Origin: Flavisericum labens
Lineage (GTDB): Bacteria; Bacteroidota; Bacteroidia; Flavobacteriales; Flavobacteriaceae
Assembly: GCF_045446075.1 (NCBI RefSeq)
Contig: NZ_JBJJBQ010000005.1
Span: forward strand, 1-64,000
Direction of reading: 5' to 3'
DNA length: 64,000 bases
The translations under genes and the position numbers were made by a program. Shown piece after piece: positions 1-5,526 of this stretch. The first letter of the stretch is position 1; each line of letters begins with the position of its first letter. The notes below the pieces were generated by a model. It was not told where the DNA came from, ran no database searches, and saw only the letters and a program-made list of their open reading frames with translations.

Positions 1-50
1 AAGTATTTAAAGATTAATAATCGACCTATGTTTTTTGAATTCAATTTCAT
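1..50 (-). CDS. N-terminal fragment of a cassette gene cut by the window edge (cassette 0)
   Basis: On the minus strand an ATG at 50 opens a frame reading MKLNSKNIGRLLIFKY that stays open to the window edge. It begins 23 nt from the predicted start of the next cassette outwards (site A, AAC at 72-74). This is the same position that the start codons of cassettes 1, 3 and 4 hold relative to their sites (13-39 nt), and that is the only support. Sixteen codons are too few to recognise a family. A plus-strand frame is also open here, so the call is tentative. Confidence 0.35.
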   Translation of the reverse strand, partial: MKLNSKNIGRLLIFKY

Positions 51-65
51 TCAGTTTTTCAAATG

Positions 66-202
66 CACTACAACGGTTTCGTATAACCGTCAGTTACGGG
101 TTAAAGTTACACAAACTTTCGGCAGAGACCGACGGTAGCAATTCCGAGTGGATTCGGACGTAGTCGAATCCGCCGTAATTGCGGTTATACATTGTTGTAC
201 GC
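66..202 (-). repeat. attC-like site A
   Basis: Palindromic element with outer cores CACTACAAC (66-74) and GTTGTACGC (194-202) and an AAC-to-GTT span of 125 bp. The left arm at 72-100 pairs with the right arm at 173-196; both contain GTATAACCG followed by an A(G/A)TTACGG block when the right arm is read on the other strand. A smaller hairpin built on ATTCCGA/TCGAATCC lies in the centre (141-172). The outermost bases of the two cores differ, as expected when they belong to neighbouring cassettes. No T-run follows, so it is not a simple terminator. Confidence 0.75.
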
Positions 203-213
203 TGGCTTTTTTG

Positions 214-720
214 TCAGTCGTCATATTCTGCCAATTCAATTTCCTCATCGTTTGGCAACCAGCCATTATTAATTTTTTCAATCAAGTCAGTCAAATGCCT
301 TTTCACTTTCCGCTTGGTAAAGTCCAAACAAACGACTTTATCAGTTTCCTTAAATCCGTCGAATGCCAAAGTCGTAGCAAACCAAAATCCTTCGCTAAAA
401 TTTTGATGAGCTGTTGTAACTGGCGACAATTCATATGCAAATTTCTTTTTTGTACGTAATTCAAAGTCCAATGCTCGTCCAGTTATTTCTTCGTCAAAAT
501 ACTGTTCAGTCCAATGAGCAAGAGTTCCAGCGCTACAAGTATATGCGACATTTTTATCCATACAAATTTTCACAGCTGGCGGAACTAATTCTTCATCTTC
601 CTTATTTGCTATTGTAAATACAATCCAATCATTTTTCGGCAAAGAATTTTTCCATTCAGAATTATTTCTAACCTGAACGTAATATATTTTCCTTCTATTA
701 ATTCTACCTAAAAGTTCCAT
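214..720 (-). CDS. Hypothetical cassette protein, 168 aa
   Basis: Single gene of cassette 1, transcribed in the presumed forward cassette direction away from the recombinase. The ATG lies 18 nt inside the cassette and the stop lies 12 nt before site A, so the cassette is almost only ORF plus recombination site. The protein is soluble, with no signal peptide or membrane segment, and is mixed charged with an acidic C-terminal tail (EEIELAEYDD). I do not recognise the family. An N-terminal stretch NDWIVFTIANKEDEE and a central SAGTLAHWTEQYFDEEI are the most distinctive parts. A long plus-strand frame over the same bases (148-459) looks like its shadow. Confidence 0.7.
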   Translation of the reverse strand: MELLGRINRRKIYYVQVRNNSEWKNSLPKNDWIVFTIANKEDEELVPPAVKICMDKNVAYTCSAGTLAHWTEQYFDEEITGRALDFELRTKKKFAYELSPVTTAHQNFSEGFWFATTLAFDGFKETDKVVCLDFTKRKVKRHLTDLIEKINNGWLPNDEEIELAEYDD

Positions 721-730
721 TTTTCAGCTT

Positions 731-865
731 GCGTACAACGTTAAAGTATAAGGTTTCGTTGCGTGGGTTAAGCAAAAAACTAATAAATAAAAACAAAATT
801 ATGAGTAAACAAATAATTTCTAAAAATACAGAAAATAGTAATGGACTTTATACGTTGTTACCAAC
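731..865 (-). repeat. attC-like site B (contains the start of an ORF)
   Basis: Outer cores GCGTACAAC (731-739) and GTTACCAAC (857-865), AAC-to-GTT span 123 bp. The left arm AACGTTAAAGTATAAGG pairs imperfectly with the right arm CTTTATACGTTGTT. Left-arm continuation TTTCGTTGCGTGGGTTAAGC matches the arms of sites C and E. The centre (about 775-845) is more AT-rich than in the other sites and contains an ATG at 801 that opens the reading frame of the cassette 2 gene, so this copy seems to have its loop used as coding sequence. Confidence 0.65.
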
Positions 866-1388
866 TGATAAAAAGGGCGTTGCTGACGTAGGAAGCAAAA
901 TATGCACAAAGTGTAACAAAGTTAAATCTATTGATAATTATAGCAAATACAAATACAAGCCAAAAAAAGACGGAACGCAAAAAATAGGAATTAGAAGTTA
1001 TTGTAACAAATGTAAAAACCAAATGACAAAGGATTGGTTTGATAAAAATAAGGGTTATAAAAAAAAATGGCGAAAAGAAAACCCTGAAAAAGTAAAAGAA
1101 GAAAATTTAAGAGCAAAAACAAGAACTGATAAATGGCGAGAAGAAAATAAAAAAGAATTAAAAGTTAAGAAAGCAAAGTATAGATTAAAAAACCTTGAAT
1201 ACATAAAATCTAAAAAACCTTTAGAAGAAAAAAAAGCAATAGAAGAATTGCAAGATAATTATGTTATATCTCAAATAACAAAAAGGTCTAAATTAACAAG
1301 TAAAGAGGTTAGGAAATATCCTGAATTAATAGAAGCAAAAAGAATAATAATTAAAACAAAAAGATTATGCAGAACATCACAGAATTAA
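801..1388 (+). CDS. Zinc-finger, phage-like hypothetical protein (reversed gene in cassette 2)
   Basis: The frame is open from 729, but the best ATG is at 801, giving 195 aa. Near its N terminus are two CxxC pairs, CTKC and CNKC about 30 residues apart, followed by a long Lys/Glu/Arg-rich helical region. This layout is common in small phage-associated proteins with an HNH-like zinc site, but no HNH catalytic histidines are visible. The first ~20 residues are encoded inside site B, which is unusual. The gene runs opposite to the presumed cassette direction and overlaps the next ORF by 22 nt, suggesting translational coupling. The start codon is uncertain; no good ATG exists between site B and the first CxxC. 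Confidence 0.6.
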   Translation: MSKQIISKNTENSNGLYTLLPTDKKGVADVGSKICTKCNKVKSIDNYSKYKYKPKKDGTQKIGIRSYCNKCKNQMTKDWFDKNKGYKKKWRKENPEKVKEENLRAKTRTDKWREENKKELKVKKAKYRLKNLEYIKSKKPLEEKKAIEELQDNYVISQITKRSKLTSKEVRKYPELIEAKRIIIKTKRLCRTSQN

Positions 1389-1555
1389 GAAAAAGCTTAG
1401 CAGACAATTACGAAAAAATGAAAGCTGGCGAAATGGAAATTAAACAAGGTAAAGAACTTTCTAATTGTGCAGGAAAAATAATTCAATCTTTAAAAGTTGA
1501 ATTAGAATACCAAACCTTATTAGGTACAAATAAAGAAATTGATTACTTAAAATAA
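1367..1555 (+). CDS. Small phage-like helical protein, 62 aa
   Basis: Starts inside the end of the upstream zinc-finger gene and ends 51 nt before the core of site C. The protein is helical: an N-terminal LRKSLADNYEKMKAGEME segment, then GKELSNCAGKIIQSLKVELEY. That pattern (a short protein with A/C-GKIIxSxKVxLEY) resembles a small protein often found next to zinc-finger/HNH-like genes in prophages of Bacteroidota. That comparison is from memory of the family. The function is unknown. The pair probably entered the cassette as a phage-derived two-gene piece. Confidence 0.6.
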   Translation: MQNITELRKSLADNYEKMKAGEMEIKQGKELSNCAGKIIQSLKVELEYQTLLGTNKEIDYLK

Positions 1556-1605
1556 TTAAGAGTGTGCTTATTCATTCAACCGTTTGAGTGAGTCCCTTTT
1601 TATTT

Positions 1606-1740
1606 GTTGGTAACGGCTTGGCTATGATTTGTTGCGTGGTAAGACAATGAATTAGCAAATACACACCTAATAGAAAATCCGCAAGGATTTTCGTAAGCAA
1701 GCCAGTACAAGCAATAAATTATAGGTGTTGTTACCACACG
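1606..1740 (-). repeat. attC-like site C
   Basis: Outer cores GTTGGTAAC (1606-1614) and GTTACCACACG (1730-1740), AAC-to-GTT span 121 bp. Left arm GCTATGATTTGTTGC pairs with right arm GCAATAAATTATAGG with few mismatches. In the centre GAAAATCC-gcaa-GGATTTTC (1674-1692) forms a perfect small hairpin, a feature shared in form with sites E and F. Confidence 0.75.
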
Positions 1741-1744
1741 TTTT

Positions 1745-2173
1745 TTATAAATTAATCAAAATAGAATAAGATGTCAAACATAAAAGAGAAACAATTAAAC
1801 AGGAAAAACAAATATATTCTAAATATTTATAGATGGTGGGTCGGTCTGCTCTGTCGAATCCGACTTTCTGGTCGTCAAGAAGTTGTAATATTTGTTCCTT
1901 CTTTTTTATCAAAGAAAGATTTAGAACAACTGTATCCGCAAATAGAATTATCACTCCGAGAAGGATTCCGAGTGACATTGTGGAAATTGTAATAATAAAC
2001 AAAACTGATTCTATGCAATTATGTTCAGATTCTGATTTTAATGAAACAAAAATAGCTAAAAAAGCAGATGCAATGGTCAATGTGTTTTTTAACCATTCCC
2101 TATATACTTTATTTCTTTCGTCTTGTAGGCTTTTTAAATCCTCAAGATGTTTTAGGGTGTCTTTTATTTCCAT
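1745..2173 (-). CDS. Small multi-pass membrane protein, 142 aa (cassette 3)
   Basis: Only gene of cassette 3, in forward cassette direction: it starts 39 nt inside the cassette and stops 5 nt before site C. An N-terminal amphipathic coiled stretch (about residues 1-28) precedes three hydrophobic segments at about 31-46, 57-82 and 117-140. The charged loop between the second and third (about 88-115) should lie in the cytoplasm. The layout resembles small coiled-coil plus TM proteins seen in accessory regions, but I do not recognise a named family. Confidence 0.68.
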   Translation of the reverse strand: MEIKDTLKHLEDLKSLQDERNKVYREWLKNTLTIASAFLAIFVSLKSESEHNCIESVLFIITISTMSLGILLGVIILFADTVVLNLSLIKKKEQILQLLDDQKVGFDRADRPTIYKYLEYICFSCLIVSLLCLTSYSILINL

Positions 2174-2203
2174 TGTTTTGTTTTTAGAGTAAGAGTTTAA
2201 AAT

Positions 2204-2340
2204 GTGTGGTAACGTTTGGAATATGCGTAGTGCGGGATTTCAAAGCTCCAAACTATCAAATCACACAACTGTTTATTAATTGTTATATCGTTCATATTTA
2301 GCACTTTCCCCGCATTACGTATATTTATTGTTGTGCTTAG
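2204..2340 (-). repeat. attC-like site D
   Basis: Outer cores GTGTGGTAAC (2204-2213) and GTTGTGCTTAG (2330-2340), AAC-to-GTT span 122 bp. Left arm AATATGCGTAGTGCGGG pairs with right arm CCCCGCATTACGTATAT almost continuously. The middle lacks the small hairpin seen in C, E and F. Confidence 0.75.
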
Positions 2341-2343
2341 TTT

Positions 2344-2796
2344 TTATTCTTTTATCATTGTATCAAGTTCCAATTGAGTCCTAAAAATAAACTCTTCATT
2401 TTCTGCGACACCTTCATGTTCAAAATCAACCAATAATTTACATTCCACTTTATATAAATTATCGTCAATTCTTTTCAAAGCTAATCTCTGAATGTCACAT
2501 GGATTATGGGCACTGCCAACATAAACCGAAATTTCTGTCTCATCTTCAGAGGATGAAGTTAATATAAGGTCATCTAAATCGGTTGGCTCTTTTAGATTAA
2601 GATTTAACCATTCAACAACAATTTCAGTCTCTACAGGTTGCGATTCATATTCTAGTCCTGAGTTGAAAGGTTCGAGTGGGATATAAATTCTATGAAATAA
2701 TGTTTTCTTTAACCCTATGTTTTTATTCTCAATGAAATATATCTCAATTTTTCCTTTTTTAGGCTTAGTCTTATTTTGTAGGTCTACTTTATTCAT
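2344..2796 (-). CDS. Hypothetical protein, 150 aa (second gene of cassette 4)
   Basis: Overlaps the upstream gene by 4 nt (ATGA type), a sign of translational coupling, and stops 4 nt before site D. The protein is acidic and soluble, with a central EPTDLDDLILTSSSEDET patch and strand-rich sequence after it. No signal peptide, no membrane segment, no recognisable catalytic motif. I do not know the family. Because both genes fill the whole cassette they move as a two-gene unit, which would fit a paired function such as immunity/toxin or antidefence, but nothing in the sequence shows that. Confidence 0.65.
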   Translation of the reverse strand: MNKVDLQNKTKPKKGKIEIYFIENKNIGLKKTLFHRIYIPLEPFNSGLEYESQPVETEIVVEWLNLNLKEPTDLDDLILTSSSEDETEISVYVGSAHNPCDIQRLALKRIDDNLYKVECKLLVDFEHEGVAENEEFIFRTQLELDTMIKE

Positions 2797-3131
2797 CTTA
2801 TCTCATCAATAATATCGCTTGTAATTTCTAATCGATATTTTGGGTTATCAACATTTGAATCAAACGGAACTATCACAACATCAGCCCAAGCAACCTTATC
2901 AGGATTACCTAAATAAGGAGATTCTTCAAGTACAAACCATGAATCCCGACCGTCCCATATTAATCTATAACAATGTTTTTTAGTTTTATTAATCCAAATA
3001 AAGAATCTTGAACCAAAGGACTCCTCATGATACTGGCTATCTTTTAAAGAATATCCTTTATTCAAAAGAATGCTGTTCATCGCTTCTTTTAGTTGTTCAC
3101 AGGTTTCCTTTATGTTATTCAGTCTGTCCAT
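2793..3131 (-). CDS. Hypothetical protein, 112 aa (first gene of cassette 4)
   Basis: ATG lies 13 nt inside the cassette, close to the core TAAGCACAAC of site E, typical of the forward cassette genes here. The protein looks like a small alpha/beta domain: an N-terminal helix (about residues 3-24), then strand-rich sequence with FFIWINKTKKHCYRLIWDGR and SWFVLEESPYLG. No secretion signal. Family not recognised. It overlaps the downstream 150-aa gene. Confidence 0.65.
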   Translation of the reverse strand: MDRLNNIKETCEQLKEAMNSILLNKGYSLKDSQYHEESFGSRFFIWINKTKKHCYRLIWDGRDSWFVLEESPYLGNPDKVAWADVVIVPFDSNVDNPKYRLEITSDIIDEIR

Positions 3132-3135
3132 AAAT

Positions 3136-3270
3136 TAAGCACAACGGTTTAGGCTATGGGTAGTTGCGTAAATTTAGCAAAAAAATCGCAAGTACGCACG
3201 GACTGATAATTCCGCAGGAATTTCAGGGTGGGCGAGTAGAAGCAATTACTTATAGCCATTGTTATGCCAC
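3136..3270 (-). repeat. attC-like site E
   Basis: Outer cores TAAGCACAAC (3136-3145) and GTTATGCCAC (3261-3270), AAC-to-GTT span 121 bp. Left arm GGCTATGGGTAGTTGCG pairs with right arm AAGCAATTACTTATAGCC. The central AATTCC-gca-GGAATTT hairpin matches the position of those in C and F. Confidence 0.77.
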
Positions 3271-3276
3271 GTTTTT

Positions 3277-4467
3277 TTATTTTAGTTTTTCATTTACAAA
3301 TTCTGGCGTGCTTTTCTCAAATACACCTAAAAGTTCGGGAATAAAATCTTTCCACATCGGATATTTTTCTCGGTTATTCTCGAATTCAATTACTTTTTCC
3401 TCCAATTGCGGAAGAAAAATAAAATGCTCTAAATTGGTGTGATAATTTCGTAAATAATCAGCCCTTTCTTCATCATTCTGAATTTCGGCTATTCTAATCT
3501 CTCCCAAGCGAACAAAACTCTCAACAACATAAACATTCCAATTTTGGATGCCTTTTGTTTCCATTATTTTTTTTAATCGGTCAGTAAATAGATTCGAAGA
3601 GTTTTCAATTTGTTTTTGGAAAGGTTCAAGTTCCGAATTGACAAATGAATGTCCAAATTCGTGTATTGTTAAAGTTCTTGCTCTCGGTTGATAATCAAAA
3701 CCAAAGTGGTCATAATTCTTTTTTGTAGAACCGACCGATACCTGAACGTAAGGGCTCATAATTTCATAAACAATTTTCTTATTGTCTTTTTCGACTGTTG
3801 TTCCAATTCCACGTCCTTCATTGTCTTCTATTGGCCAAATCATCATTGGACTTATCAAAGCAACGTATTTTTCTCTGCTATCTCCATAGTATTCCTCCAT
3901 TGCCTCCGTAAATCCTTTTGGTATGTGAGTTTGAACCTCGTTGATAGCACCACTGTAGAAATTTGCATTTTTAATATAGAAATCATTAATGTTCTCAGTT
4001 TGGTAGAAATTGTAAAGTACTTGTAAATAATTTGAAATTAATTTTTCCAGTGCTGTTTTTTTATCGTTTTTCAAATGGGTTTGTGAAAATTTAAAGCCCA
4101 AAGGTTTTTGCAAAAGGTCAAATTCTGGTTGCTCTAATAAAATTCTCATCATAACATCGTTGCCATACCCAAAACTCCCCAATGTATCATTAAGTTTGGC
4201 TGTTTCAATCGCAATTTTACTTTGGGTCAAATTTCCAAAATCAGTTAGTGCTTTTGCAACTATAGGTTGATATTCCTTACAAGTTTTTAGCTTAAATCCC
4301 TCCCATTGTTTGTTAGTTTTTCTATGGTCAATAGAGAGTATCTCGGCAAGAAAATATGTTTCTATATTTTTGTTAAAGTCCGCGCTGAATTTATCTGGTT
4401 GTTTTTTTTCTGTTTGGCAAGAAAGGAATAAGGTAAAAATTCCTAAGGTCAATAATTTTTGCATCAA
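3277..4467 (-). CDS. DUF4932-type lipoprotein with zinc-protease motif (cassette 5)
   Basis: 396 aa with an N-terminal lipoprotein signal (LFLSC, Cys at about residue 17; the second Met gives 395 aa), so it should be exported and lipid-anchored. Residues 269-273 are HEFGH in the context TLTIHEFGHSFVN, the zinc-binding HExxH motif of metallopeptidases, and the family is DUF4932 as far as I can tell. A downstream conserved VESFVRLGEIR segment probably supplies the third ligand region. The gene starts 85 nt inside the cassette and ends 7 nt before site E. It is the largest cargo gene here. Proteolytic activity is inferred from the motif only. Confidence 0.78.
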   Translation of the reverse strand: MMQKLLTLGIFTLFLSCQTEKKQPDKFSADFNKNIETYFLAEILSIDHRKTNKQWEGFKLKTCKEYQPIVAKALTDFGNLTQSKIAIETAKLNDTLGSFGYGNDVMMRILLEQPEFDLLQKPLGFKFSQTHLKNDKKTALEKLISNYLQVLYNFYQTENINDFYIKNANFYSGAINEVQTHIPKGFTEAMEEYYGDSREKYVALISPMMIWPIEDNEGRGIGTTVEKDNKKIVYEIMSPYVQVSVGSTKKNYDHFGFDYQPRARTLTIHEFGHSFVNSELEPFQKQIENSSNLFTDRLKKIMETKGIQNWNVYVVESFVRLGEIRIAEIQNDEERADYLRNYHTNLEHFIFLPQLEEKVIEFENNREKYPMWKDFIPELLGVFEKSTPEFVNEKLK

Positions 4468-4543
4468 GTTCAGTTTTGTGTTCTATTTTTATAGACGTTA
4501 TTTTTTGTCAAATGGTTGCCTGATGACAATTTTTTGGTCAAAT

Positions 4544-4680
4544 GTGGCATAACGGTTTGTACATGCTTTGTAGCGTATGCAAGCCGAAAGATAGTAAATA
4601 AAAACTGACGTAGAAAATTCGATAGGATTTTCGGAAGTAAAAAGAACCAAGCTATAAAGTATGTATGGTGTTGCCAACTG
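4544..4680 (-). repeat. attC-like site F
   Basis: Outer cores GTGGCATAAC (4544-4553) and GTTGCCAACTG (4670-4680), AAC-to-GTT span 122 bp. Left arm GTACATGCTTTGTAGC pairs with right arm GCTATAAAGTATGTAT. The central GAAAATTC-gatag-GATTTTC hairpin corresponds to those in C and E. This site fills most of the 324-bp gap between the DUF4932 gene and the next ORF; the rest (4681-4791) shows nothing recognisable. Confidence 0.77.
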
Positions 4681-4791
4681 TACTTCAAAAGCGGTTCAGA
4701 CGTTCATTGATTTGCAGATAACTTTATTTTTTAGAGCGTAGGCAAATTAATTTTAGTAAAAATTAAAAGATAACACGTAAATTAGTACAAA

Positions 4792-5247
4792 ATGAAAACA
4801 GATTTAAAAATGGATAGAATTAAAGAACGACAAAAACTTTCCGCATTAGGGATGTCTTATAGTATTCAACGAATGGATTTATTAATAGTTTCAATAAGTG
4901 GAGCTGGAATATATGTATGCTTAGAAACATTAAAATACATTAGCGATAAAGAGTTAAACACTAGTAATTTAATAAAGTGGTCAGGAGGAGTTCTTTTATT
5001 TGCTATAATAGTCAATTTTATATCTCAATTTTTAGGGCATAGGTCAAATTTAAACGACTACTTAATGTGCGAAACTAAATTAGACGCAGGTAGTAAAATA
5101 AGCAAAAAAGAACAGACAATTATTGATAGATATGACTGTAAGGCAGAATCATATAATAAAGCAACTAATATATTTAACTATGCAAGTGCTTTATCTATGT
5201 TCGTTGGTCTAATCCTGTTATTATCATATTTCCTTATGGCTTTCTAG
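4792..5247 (+). CDS. Small three-TM membrane protein, 151 aa (cassette 6)
   Basis: Reversed relative to most cassette genes. Hydrophobic segments lie at about residues 28-47, 62-82 and 128-149, with a charged soluble segment between the second and third (about 87-125, containing ETKLDAGSKISKKEQ). The N terminus is short and basic; a second Met at residue 7 is an alternative start. It converges on, and overlaps by 14 nt, the tiny Pro-rich gene on the other strand. Family not recognised; small TM plus coiled proteins of this kind are common accessory genes. Confidence 0.62.
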   Translation: MKTDLKMDRIKERQKLSALGMSYSIQRMDLLIVSISGAGIYVCLETLKYISDKELNTSNLIKWSGGVLLFAIIVNFISQFLGHRSNLNDYLMCETKLDAGSKISKKEQTIIDRYDCKAESYNKATNIFNYASALSMFVGLILLLSYFLMAF

Positions 5248-5377
5248 TCGGAGGTCTGCCACCGCCTTTATTTGGTGCTGAGGGGGTTGGAAATTCTCTT
5301 TTTAATGGAATAATTTTAGGTTGAGGAGTCGGGTTATTTGGTTTTGGAGTTATTGGTTTTGTCGGTTGTTTTCCCAT
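5234..5377 (-). CDS. Pro-rich 47-aa protein, first forward gene of cassette 6
   Basis: Minus-strand ORF starting with ATG at 5377: MGKQPTKPITPKPNNP... ending ...GGGRPPTRKP. Roughly one third of the residues are proline or lysine, with repeated PxP steps and a glycine/arginine-rich end, so it is probably unstructured and basic. Its start is preceded by an AT-rich leader (AAATTTAAACATT) typical for this genome. It runs in the forward cassette direction and overlaps the tail of the 151-aa membrane gene by 14 nt. Function unknown. Confidence 0.55.
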   Translation of the reverse strand: MGKQPTKPITPKPNNPTPQPKIIPLKREFPTPSAPNKGGGRPPTRKP

Positions 5378-5485
5378 AATGTTTAAATTTTAATTATAAT
5401 ATTTTAAAAAGTCCGATTTTAAAAAAGGTCGGAAAAAAATAAAGAGATTTCAGTAGTCAGTATAGTAAATGCTTGGTTCAGTATT

Positions 5486-5526
5486 GTTGGCAACTATATA
5501 ATAAACGTATTTTATTGCGTTTATTT
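5486..5526 (-). other. attI-like half-site G at the recombinase stop codon
   Basis: The core GTTGGCAAC (5486-5494) is the exact complement of the core opening cassette 6 (GTTGCCAAC at 4670-4678). To its right there is only a short arm with ATTTTATTGCG, similar to the inner arm of sites C and E, and no matching right arm. Instead 5503-5526 is the perfect 8-bp inverted repeat AATAAACG/CGTTTATT, whose right half overlaps the stop codon of the recombinase gene. Read from the recombinase, this is where new cassettes would enter. It could also serve as a weak terminator. Confidence 0.6.

Noticed and set aside
148..459. Plus-strand open frame of 103 codons
   Set aside because: It lies antisense to the compact 168-aa cassette gene, crosses the core of site A and has odd composition (phenylalanine/glutamine-rich), typical of a shadow frame.
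66..4680. Palindromes A-F as Rho-independent terminators or as a CRISPR array
   Set aside because: They are too long (135-137 bp), lack T-runs, are separated by genes rather than short spacers, and their outer bases covary within cassettes.
4470..4688. Minus-strand open frame of 72 codons over site F
   Set aside because: It spans the whole recombination site; composition and position suggest chance readthrough of the palindrome.
74..5494. Reading the cassettes from left to right (plus-strand orientation)
   Set aside because: That would put the cassette 2 gene start across a cassette boundary and make most cargo reversed. Reading from the recombinase puts every ORF inside its own cassette with short leaders.
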